Source: JAIEPT01 sp038217425
GTDB taxonomy: Bacteria; Planctomycetota; Planctomycetia; Gemmatales; Gemmataceae
Length of the DNA stretch: 21,080 nt
NCBI GenBank assembly: GCA_038217425.1
Contig: JBBQPM010000117.1
Coordinates: 1 to 21,080 of the forward strand
Direction of reading: 5' to 3'
Part shown: piece by piece, positions 1-5,769 of the stretch
Layout of the letters: the number at the start of each line of letters is the position of its first letter
Position numbering within the stretch: the stretch's first letter is position 1
Made by a program: the position numbers and the translations under genes
The notes under the pieces: model-generated
The model's input: the letters and a program-made list of their open reading frames with translations, nothing else
The model's database searches: none
Told to the model about the DNA's origin: nothing

Positions 1-141
1 GCGCCCCTTCTGGCCGGCCACGGCGCCGGAAATCAGCGGCCCCCTCGGGCCCCTCCGCCCATTTCGACCCCGCGGGGGTTGGTGGCCCCGCCGTTTGTCC
101 GCGACCTGGCTCGCCAGAATCCATTGGCGCACCCCATCTAA
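1..141 (+). CDS. possible C-terminal fragment of a Pro-rich protein
   Basis: Reading frame 1 of the plus strand is open from the window edge to a TAA at 139-141 and gives about 46 residues ending in RDLARQNPLAHPI. Third codon positions are about 80% G/C, as in the confident genes of this window, which argues for coding. The peptide is Pro/Ala/Arg-rich and I recognise no family. The opposite strand is also open across the same bases (see the minus-strand candidate 1-343), so at most one of the two is likely real. The upstream part of the gene lies outside the window. Confidence 0.3.
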   Translation, partial: APLLAGHGAGNQRPPRAPPPISTPRGLVAPPFVRDLARQNPLAHPI

Positions 142-343
142 AATGCCGCGCATTTATGCCTTTACATCTTGACAACGATCGGATAGTATCTACACTGAAT
201 TTGAAGCCGTCCTCTTGAGAGGGACGGCATTGGTAATCCGCGACAGATTGCAATTCTTGGGCCATGTCGGCTAACTTGCCCCACAATTGAAAGTTCGGGA
301 TTTTTTCGAAGTCTTTCGGCATGGCCGGAAGTTGTTCGGTCAT
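1..343 (-). CDS. possible N-terminal part of an unrecognised protein, running off the left edge
   Basis: From an ATG at 343 the minus strand stays open to the window edge, about 114 codons. The first 65 or so residues (MTEQLPAMPKDFEKIPNFQL, then WGKLADMAQELQ and DGFKFSVDTIRSLSR) have the composition of an ordinary soluble helical protein. After about residue 70 the reading becomes Gly/Pro/Ala/Arg-rich low complexity. Third-position G/C in 142-343 is only about 50%, well below the neighbouring genes, so this may be foreign DNA or a decayed gene. There is no clear Shine-Dalgarno site before the ATG; an in-frame TAG lies at 362-364 and a TTG start at 358 is possible. I do not recognise a family. 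It conflicts with the plus-strand fragment over 1-141. Confidence 0.3.
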   Translation of the reverse strand, partial: MTEQLPAMPKDFEKIPNFQLWGKLADMAQELQSVADYQCRPSQEDGFKFSVDTIRSLSRCKGINARHFRWGAPMDSGEPGRGQTAGPPTPAGSKWAEGPEGAADFRRRGRPEGA

Positions 344-650
344 TTTCTGAGTGATCAATGACTATCGCCAGTTACCTAAAGCCTTGGGTAACAGGTGCGA
401 GGGATCTATGCGCATTGTTCCGCCATCATTTATTGCTCATTCGAGACATAAGGGCATTTCATTCGCAAAGCATTGCTACCTCATCGGAAGTAGATGGTAC
501 ATTTGAGAAATGCAGTGAGGTCGGGGCGATCACCGCCTACCTGAGGAGCAGGAAGGGAATTGGGTGTCGAAGCTTCACACAATGAAAATTCCCCCGCAAG
601 TGAAAGCCGTGACGTGACCTTGTTAAAGTCATGAAGGGACCAACGAGAAC
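142..650. other. lower-GC, gene-poor stretch
   Basis: This stretch is visibly richer in A/T than the rest of the window. Apart from the minus-strand candidate starting at 343, it holds only a 75-codon plus-strand ORF (358-585) with no ribosome site, weak codon bias and no recognisable family. I see no RNA gene, no mobile-element ends and no tandem repeats. Confidence 0.5.
169..228 (+). promoter_or_regulatory. weak sigma70-like promoter followed by a hairpin
   Basis: A perfect TTGACA at 169-174 is followed after 16 nt by TACACT (191-196, four of six consensus positions). A short hairpin lies at 206-228, with GCCGTCC pairing to GGACGGC around a purine-rich loop. No convincing gene follows on the plus strand, and the site lies inside the minus-strand reading frame 1-343, so it may be coincidental. 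Confidence 0.2.
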
Positions 651-676
651 GAGCCCCGCCTGGATAGGCCGGGCTC
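651..676 (-). terminator. hairpin downstream of the 704 stop codon
   Basis: GAGCCC at 651-656 pairs with GGGCTC at 671-676, and inside it GCCT pairs with AGGC around a GGAT loop; one C-C mismatch interrupts the stem. On the minus strand it begins 27 nt after the stop at 704 and is followed by GTTCTCGTT, which is T-rich. This fits a rho-independent terminator for a minus-strand transcript. Confidence 0.55.
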
Positions 677-703
677 GCGGCGTTTACCTCGTACTGGCAA
701 CTG

Positions 704-985
704 TTAACGGTAGGGGCGCAGACGCGAGTTGGGGTTTGCGGAAATGGTGAAATCGGACGAATAGACGGTGGGCAATCCGCTTGCCATGGCTGTCATGCTG
801 ACGCGGATTTCAACGAACCATTCCTCTCGGTCCAGCCGTCGAACGCCCTCGCAGGGGCGATCATCGCCCCCGCAGTTGTCGTACAACTGGCCGATCAATG
901 TAACGTCTCCATCGCGCTGGCCGGCGTTTCCGTTTCTCTTTCGCTCAATACCGCCGTACTCGAGGAGCCAGGCAAGATACGCCAT
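704..985 (-). CDS. small hypothetical protein, 93 aa
   Basis: The minus-strand frame ends with TAA at 704-706, just before a terminator-like hairpin. The frame is open much further upstream, but that part overlaps the hydrolase gene and is only its shadow. The ATG at 985 (MAYLAWLLEYGG) is the first start after the hydrolase terminator and gives 93 aa. The C-terminal half (EEWFVEIRVSMTAMASGLPT, then VYSSDFTISAN) alternates hydrophobic and polar residues like beta strands, and third-position G/C is about 65%. I see no Shine-Dalgarno site, signal peptide or recognisable family. It could be a true small gene or the tail of a decayed one; the terminator after it is the best support. Confidence 0.4.
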   Translation of the reverse strand: MAYLAWLLEYGGIERKRNGNAGQRDGDVTLIGQLYDNCGGDDRPCEGVRRLDREEWFVEIRVSMTAMASGLPTVYSSDFTISANPNSRLRPYR

Positions 986-1028
986 TTTCGATTTTCGTGT
1001 CCGCCGTTTTCGCGGTGCGGCACTAGCC

Positions 1029-1055
1029 CAGCGGGCTATGCCCCATGGCCCGCTG
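1029..1055 (-). terminator. strong hairpin after the hydrolase gene
   Basis: CAGCGGGC at 1029-1036 pairs with GCCCGCTG at 1048-1055. The stem continues inward through T-G, A-T, T-A and G-C pairs to a CCC loop, giving 12 base pairs in 27 nt. It lies 28 nt after the hydrolase stop on the minus strand. There is no good T-tract, so it may stop transcription, protect the 3' end of the mRNA, or be a dispersed palindromic repeat. Confidence 0.5.
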
Positions 1056-1083
1056 CGCCAGCAAGGACGAATGAGTCGATCCT

Positions 1084-3153
1084 CTACTTCTCCATCAGCC
1101 AACGGACGACGTCGTCCGCGGGCCGTTTCTTCTCTTCGCGTACTATCTTGCCGCGGTAGTTGGCAATCTCGCCTAACCCCGCCGCGTTGTGGACCAGCAA
1201 ATCGGTCGGCGCACAGAGCCCGATCAAGGACGGCATGCCGCCGTACTTGAGGCCCCCCGGCAACATCATCGGATGGTCGACCGATTTGATCTGGTCGAAG
1301 TCGAAGCCGTTTGCGTCGGCGGCGACTGACTTGAGCACGTCCCCCGCCAATCCTCCGGCGAGCAGCGTCCACGGGCCCGCGTCTTCGAAGCCCACGAGAT
1401 GGATGCTCGCCGTCTTCGGGTTGGCGCGGACGTAGGCGAGCACGGTGAGAATGTCGTGCACCCGCTGGGCCGGGAGCGAGCGGTTGTAGCCGAAAAAGTA
1501 GCCGGGGAACTTGGCATCAATGGGGGGAGCTTCGACGCCGGTGCGGAAGACCTGGGCGGCGAAAATGGCGCCCTTGCCGTCAATGATGCGCCGTGCCTCG
1601 GGGACGAGTTTGCCGTCGCTCCACAGGCTGTCGATCCCCTTGGGATGAATCCAGACGACGATTCGGCCATCGAACTCTTTACCGATCACGCCCGCGGCCG
1701 GCACCGCTTCCTTCAGCCCTTTTCGGCTCAGGAGAAAGCGCCGCATGACGAGATCGCCCTTCACTTCGCGCTCGCCTTTCCACACCTCCTCGACGTCGCC
1801 GTCCTTGGGCATCTCGTCGACGATCATCGAGCGTAGGGCGACGCGCAGCATCTTCTCGTGCTGGACTTTGTCCAGCGACGATTTGAGGAACTGGTTCTCG
1901 GACTGAATAGTCATGAAGGTCCGCAGCCCCGCGGCATCGACGCCGTCCTTGGGAAGCGGATGCGCCTCGTCGAACACCGAGAGTTCCTTGGGGAGCACGG
2001 GGACAAACGTTTTTTCGACGATCGGTTCAGGATGGCCCAACTTCAGATGCTTGTTGAAGAAGTTGTACATCAGCTCCCGACTCGCCTCGTTGTAGTTGTG
2101 GCCGTACTGAAGATAGGCCTTGGCGAAGACGTCTTCTTCTTTACCGACGAGGGCGTAGAGCTTTTTGAGTTCGGGATATCCCTTGGTCTCGATCGCCTTG
2201 GTCCAGTCGTTGGCGCCGGACATGCCGAGGGGCCGGGGTGCGAAGAGCCCGGCCAATTCGATGTTGCCGGTATCGACGCGGAGCAGACTGCAGTTCTCGC
2301 AGATGCAGCCCCCTTGCATCGCGGTCGAGACCATGACGGCGGGGAACGCGGCGGCGGGGCGATCATCGATGGCGCCGAGGATGAACGTCTGCGTGCCGCC
2401 GCCGGACGCGCCGGTGACGCCGATGCGTTTGGCGTCGACGTCGGGGAGACTCAGGAGGAAGTCGAGGGAGCGGACGGTGTTCCAGGTTTGCAGTCCCATG
2501 AAGCTCTGTAGCCGCAGCTCGGCCTCGACGTCGAGAAAGTTTTCGCCCGGGTTGGCTTTCGCGCCGGGATGCGGGATCTGCTGGCTATCGGCGTAGCCGA
2601 CCATGTCGTAGTGAAAGACGATGCAGCCGAGTTGGGCGAGCATGGCGCAGCGTGCCTGCAGGGGATACTTGGCGCCCACGCGGGTTTTCTCGCCGCCGCC
2701 TTTGATTTCCAGGTCGATCTTCGCTTCGGTTTCTTCGAAGAATCGTCCGTTGTTCATTCCTTTGCCGCGACCGCCCCAGTGGCCATGCGGGCTGAGAATC
2801 GCGGGCAGTTTGCCGGTCTTGCCGGTAGGTCGATACAGATTGCCAGTGACGTAGTGGCCGGGGAGGCTGGCGAAGAAGACTTTCTCGATGGTGTAGCCGT
2901 CGCGTTCAATTTTGCCGTGGATGACGGGATTGAGCGCGGTCTTTTCGGGCATGGGCCACAAGCCGTTGGCGACGAGCACCTGTTCGCGGACGACCTGTTT
3001 GCGCGTGTCCCAGGAGGCCTTGGATTCGGGGGGCGTCCACGGAAAGTAGTCGTTGTACGTCTTGGGTTTGCCCAGTCGGCTATCGGCCGGTTCCTGGGCC
3101 GCGAGCCCGCTGGTGAGTAAGACAAGACACGCCAGGCCGATCCGCTGCTTCAT
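1084..3153 (-). CDS. secreted alpha/beta hydrolase (acetylxylan esterase / prolyl oligopeptidase-like), 689 aa
   Basis: A large exported esterase or peptidase-like hydrolase of the kind abundant in planctomycetes; its substrate cannot be told from sequence, but acetylated polysaccharide is a reasonable guess. The start at 3153 is chosen because MKQRIGLACLVLLTSGLAAQ is a clear signal peptide and GGAG lies 6 nt upstream; the frame extends 21 residues further without such support. The alpha/beta-hydrolase core spans about residues 90-370: an HGHWGG oxyanion-type loop at 123-128, the nucleophile elbow GASGG with Ser250, a candidate acid Asp316 in GANDW, and a candidate catalytic His352 in YGHNYN. 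Four Cys fall near 170-290, including CICENC at 283-288. Residues beyond about 375 form a second region without a motif I can name. It lies 59 nt after the lipoprotein gene on the same strand, probably one transcript, and ends at a strong hairpin. Confidence 0.85.
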   Translation of the reverse strand: MKQRIGLACLVLLTSGLAAQEPADSRLGKPKTYNDYFPWTPPESKASWDTRKQVVREQVLVANGLWPMPEKTALNPVIHGKIERDGYTIEKVFFASLPGHYVTGNLYRPTGKTGKLPAILSPHGHWGGRGKGMNNGRFFEETEAKIDLEIKGGGEKTRVGAKYPLQARCAMLAQLGCIVFHYDMVGYADSQQIPHPGAKANPGENFLDVEAELRLQSFMGLQTWNTVRSLDFLLSLPDVDAKRIGVTGASGGGTQTFILGAIDDRPAAAFPAVMVSTAMQGGCICENCSLLRVDTGNIELAGLFAPRPLGMSGANDWTKAIETKGYPELKKLYALVGKEEDVFAKAYLQYGHNYNEASRELMYNFFNKHLKLGHPEPIVEKTFVPVLPKELSVFDEAHPLPKDGVDAAGLRTFMTIQSENQFLKSSLDKVQHEKMLRVALRSMIVDEMPKDGDVEEVWKGEREVKGDLVMRRFLLSRKGLKEAVPAAGVIGKEFDGRIVVWIHPKGIDSLWSDGKLVPEARRIIDGKGAIFAAQVFRTGVEAPPIDAKFPGYFFGYNRSLPAQRVHDILTVLAYVRANPKTASIHLVGFEDAGPWTLLAGGLAGDVLKSVAADANGFDFDQIKSVDHPMMLPGGLKYGGMPSLIGLCAPTDLLVHNAAGLGEIANYRGKIVREEKKRPADDVVRWLMEK

Positions 3154-3212
3154 GTTGAACTCCAGAATTCGGAAGGAAAGTACGCCCAGAGTACGCCATC
3201 GCCTGCCCCGCG

Positions 3213-3665
3213 TCAACGGGCCGGCGGCTCCTTGAAGCTACGTTTCACGTCCTTGCCGCCGATCTTGCCCGTCACGGTCACGTAATGATCCACGACAGCC
3301 GCGAGTCCGGGATCGGTCCCCACGAAGGTCGTCGCGCTCCCCTCGGCCGCGTCGGTCGCCGACAGCTGAATCGTCATGGCCGGCACTGCCTGGTCGTCCT
3401 TGGTCTTGGTCTCCTTGGTGACGACGGTCAACTCCACGGCGGGGACGGCGATGGCTGCCTTGCTGTCCTCGCCGAGCATGACGATCTTGCACTGCTTGGC
3501 TTCGTGATCGACGGTGAACTCGGCGTGGTACTTCCCCAGATGAAAGACGTAGCCGCCGTTGGGCCCGGGGCCGTGCGTGTGGGGCGTCTCGGTCTTGTTG
3601 CCGCTCCCGGAGGGGTTGCAACTCGCCATGGTGAATATTCCCAGGAGTAATGCGCAACGCCACAT
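3213..3665 (-). CDS. predicted lipoprotein with HTHGPGPNGG motif, 150 aa
   Basis: The N-terminus MWRCALLLGIFTMASC is a lipoprotein signal peptide with lipobox MASC and the lipidated Cys at residue 16. The start at 3665 is supported by AAAGGA about 8 nt upstream; a longer frame exists but reads back through the palindrome. After a short linker comes HTHGPGPNGG (29-38) and then KYHAEFTVDHEAKQCKIVML, a His-rich segment that could bind a metal. The rest is predicted beta-rich, with charged KETKTKDD near 84-91. Similar short lipoproteins are common in planctomycetes but their function is not known to me. It probably shares a transcript with the hydrolase downstream. Its 5' leader contains the 3681-3742 palindrome. 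Confidence 0.75.
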   Translation of the reverse strand: MWRCALLLGIFTMASCNPSGSGNKTETPHTHGPGPNGGYVFHLGKYHAEFTVDHEAKQCKIVMLGEDSKAAIAVPAVELTVVTKETKTKDDQAVPAMTIQLSATDAAEGSATTFVGTDPGLAAVVDHYVTVTGKIGGKDVKRSFKEPPAR

Positions 3666-3680
3666 TGGTTTCGTCCTTTC

Positions 3681-3742
3681 GTTTAGCCGCCGCCTCCTGG
3701 CGGCGCGCTGCGGTTCGCACCGCCAGGAGGCGGCGGCTAAAC
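3681..3742. repeat. 62-bp palindrome with perfect 23-bp arms
   Basis: Bases 3681-3703 are the exact reverse complement of 3720-3742, with a 16-nt loop at 3704-3719. The arms begin GTTTAGCCGCCGCC and end CTCCTGGCGG. It fills most of the 95-bp gap between the divergent lipoprotein (start 3665) and oxidoreductase (start 3761) genes, leaving only 15-18 bp on either side. In RNA it would make a very stable hairpin in the leader of either gene. The form suggests a dispersed palindromic repeat rather than an ordinary operator. Confidence 0.85.
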
Positions 3743-3760
3743 CTAACATCCCGGAATAAG

Positions 3761-5272
3761 ATGGCAGCGTCCAGTCCGTCCGCAAAAAAAGGCGAGAAAC
3801 GACCTGTGCCCGAACATCCGACATTTGACGTCATCGTGGTCGGCGGCGGCGGCAGCGGCCTGGCCGCGGCGTGCACCGTCCTCGAACAGGGAGGCGCCGT
3901 GCTCCTCCTGGAAAAACAGCCGCAGCTCGGCGGCACCACCGGCATCGCCGTCGGTACCCTCACTGCCGCCGGCACCAGCCTCCAGCGCGAGCGCGGCATC
4001 GCCGACAACGCCTGCGACCACGACGCCGACGCCGGACGCTTTCCCACGCCCGAACTCGAAGCTCGCAATGACCCGCCGATGCGGCGATTCTTTCTCGAAC
4101 ACGCCGCCGAGACGTTCGAATGGCTGCGCGGCCTGGGCCTCGCCTTTCAGGGCCCCAACCCCGAGCCGCCCAATCGGGTGCCGAGAATGCACAACGTCGT
4201 GCCCGGCGCCAAGGCGTACGTCGCCGCCTTGCAGATGCGGGTGCAAAAACTCGGCGGCGACATCCGCACCGGCTGCGACGTTTCCGATCTCCTGGTCGAC
4301 GCCGGCCGTGTTCTTGGCGTGCGTTATCTACGTGACGGGAGTTCCCATGAAGTCCTCGCGAAACGCGGCGTCATCCTCGCCGCGGGGGATTACGCCAACA
4401 ATCCCGATCTCATCCGCGCGCACAAGGGGCCGCAGTTCGGTGCGATCGAGGGGATTAACCCGCACGCCCTGGGCGACGGCCATCTGCTCGCTCAGAGAGC
4501 AGGGGGCAGGCTCGTCAACATGGACGTCACTTACGGCCCGGAACTTCGCTTCGTCCCGCCGCCGCGCCGGCCCTTCCAGCAGCTGCTGCCGACCGGCAAA
4601 TGGTCCGCGCGGGCCATGGCCTGGATTTACAACATGTTACCGAAGTCGTGGCAAGCCGCCCTCGTCAAGCGTCTGCTCGTCACCTGGCAGCATCCCGAAG
4701 ATCGTCTGTTCGCGGACGGCGCCATTCTGGTCAACACGCGAGGCGAACGGTTCGTAGAAGAAACCGCCTGGCCCCAGCGCGAGATCGCGGTCGCCGAGCA
4801 ACCGGGCAAAATCGCGTACATTCTTCTGGGAAGCGAGTTGATCGCACGCTATTCGAAGTGGCCAAACTTCATCTCGACGGCGCCGGAGATTGCGTATGCC
4901 TACGCCCAGGACTACGAGCGATTGCGGCCCGACGTCGCGTTTCGGGCGCGGGAGCTCGCGGATCTGAAACCGCTCGCCTCCGCGACGCCGGCGCTTGCGG
5001 CGACGGTCGCGGGGCTCAACTTGACGCCGCCGTGGTTGCTCTTGGGGCCCGTGAAGGCGTACTTCACGACGACGGAGGGGGGCGTGCGTATCGACGAGCG
5101 CATGCAAGTGCTCGGCAGCGCAGACGTGTCGATTCCGGGATTGTACGCGGTGGGTCAGGTGGGATTGTCGGGGATGATGCTCTTCGGCCACGGATTGCAC
5201 ATCGCCTGGGCGCTGACCAGCGGGCGCTTGGCGGGCAAAGCAGTGATGGATTCACCGAGCCGCGCCCGTTAG
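3761..5272 (+). CDS. FAD-dependent oxidoreductase, fumarate reductase/3-ketosteroid dehydrogenase-like, 503 aa
   Basis: Cytoplasmic flavoprotein of the FAD-binding 2 family, which reduces or dehydrogenates C-C bonds; the substrate is unknown. The start at 3761 (MAASSPSAKKGEK) is the first ATG after the palindrome, with a weak CGGA upstream; a longer frame reads through the palindrome and is rejected. The dinucleotide-binding motif VVGGGGSG lies at 27-34 and the FAD-contacting EKQPQLGGTTG at 51-61. A substrate or cap region spans about 85-300, and the second FAD motif GLYAVGQ is at 460-466. The final helix segment MLFGHGLHIAWALTSGRLAG resembles the KstD/FrdA C-terminus, but Phe stands where KstD enzymes have Tyr in YPGxG. 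The last six codons and the TAG stop lie inside an inverted repeat (5254-5347). Confidence 0.85.
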   Translation: MAASSPSAKKGEKRPVPEHPTFDVIVVGGGGSGLAAACTVLEQGGAVLLLEKQPQLGGTTGIAVGTLTAAGTSLQRERGIADNACDHDADAGRFPTPELEARNDPPMRRFFLEHAAETFEWLRGLGLAFQGPNPEPPNRVPRMHNVVPGAKAYVAALQMRVQKLGGDIRTGCDVSDLLVDAGRVLGVRYLRDGSSHEVLAKRGVILAAGDYANNPDLIRAHKGPQFGAIEGINPHALGDGHLLAQRAGGRLVNMDVTYGPELRFVPPPRRPFQQLLPTGKWSARAMAWIYNMLPKSWQAALVKRLLVTWQHPEDRLFADGAILVNTRGERFVEETAWPQREIAVAEQPGKIAYILLGSELIARYSKWPNFISTAPEIAYAYAQDYERLRPDVAFRARELADLKPLASATPALAATVAGLNLTPPWLLLGPVKAYFTTTEGGVRIDERMQVLGSADVSIPGLYAVGQVGLSGMMLFGHGLHIAWALTSGRLAGKAVMDSPSRAR

Positions 5273-5347
5273 GAAGCGGGCCAGCATGCCATACGGAAAT
5301 TCGATCTCGCGGAATACTGGCCCGCTCCCTAACGGTCGCAGCTCGGT
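5254..5347. repeat. inverted repeat with 31-bp arms between convergent genes; likely bidirectional terminator
   Basis: Bases 5254-5284 match the reverse complement of 5317-5347 at 28 of 31 positions, around a 32-nt loop. The left arm contains the last codons and TAG stop of the FAD oxidoreductase; the right arm ends 2 nt from the stop of the minus-strand gene at 5350. Read on the minus strand the unit encodes a TELRPLGSG-like peptide and ends ARFLTGAAR, which I recall as a common translated repeat in planctomycete genomes. It is well placed to end transcription from both sides. Confidence 0.8.
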
Positions 5348-5349
5348 AA

Positions 5350-5769
5350 TTACGCGGGCTGCATGCTCTCCAGTTTTTCGAGGTGCTTGCGCTTGAGATC
5401 GACCAGATGCTCCAGGGCGTGTCGTGTGTCTCCCGGAGGGAGCCAATTCAAGCCTTCGTCGAGTTCGGCGAGGCAACGCTTCTGATCGGCCACCAACATC
5501 GGCCCCAGAAAATCCAGGGCGATGAAGTTGAGCGTCGTGAAACTCTGGGGATAGGCGCCCGGCAGCGGCAGCCCCATGCGCGCTTTCATCATCGCCTTGC
5601 CCAGCTGGGCGAGGGCCACCAACTCCGACTTGGCGAAATGCAGCACCGTCCGCAGTGGCGCCGACTCCGGATGCAGCGTCCACGGGTACGCTTCGCTCAC
5701 GTACTGTAGCAGCGAACGACTCTCCTTGCGGAACGTCGCCTTCAAGAATTCACTGCTGGACTGCGCCAT
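5350..5769 (-). CDS. hypothetical helical protein at the end of the nuo operon, 139 aa
   Basis: The start at 5769 (MAQSSSEFLKATFRKESRSL) overlaps the last 20 bases of nuoN, which suggests translational coupling; upstream in-frame codons are nuoN shadow. The protein has no signal peptide or membrane segment. It reads as about four amphipathic helices (roughly residues 4-28, 35-65, 72-107 and 114-136), with loops at PLPGAYP and LPPGDTR. The pattern is reminiscent of four-helix-bundle folds such as ferritin-like or DinB proteins, but I find no metal-ligand motif for either. The last helix, HLVDLKRKHLEKLESM, is strongly charged. I do not recognise the family. Its position suggests a role tied to complex I, for example in assembly, but that is inference. 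Confidence 0.7.
   Translation of the reverse strand: MAQSSSEFLKATFRKESRSLLQYVSEAYPWTLHPESAPLRTVLHFAKSELVALAQLGKAMMKARMGLPLPGAYPQSFTTLNFIALDFLGPMLVADQKRCLAELDEGLNWLPPGDTRHALEHLVDLKRKHLEKLESMQPA

Noticed and set aside
358..585. 75-codon plus-strand ORF in the left low-GC stretch
   Set aside because: No ribosome site, no codon bias like the other genes and no recognisable family.
3650..3760. N-terminal extension of the FAD oxidoreductase through the palindrome
   Set aside because: The extension is Arg/Ala-rich translation of the repeat; the flavin fold begins normally after the ATG at 3761.
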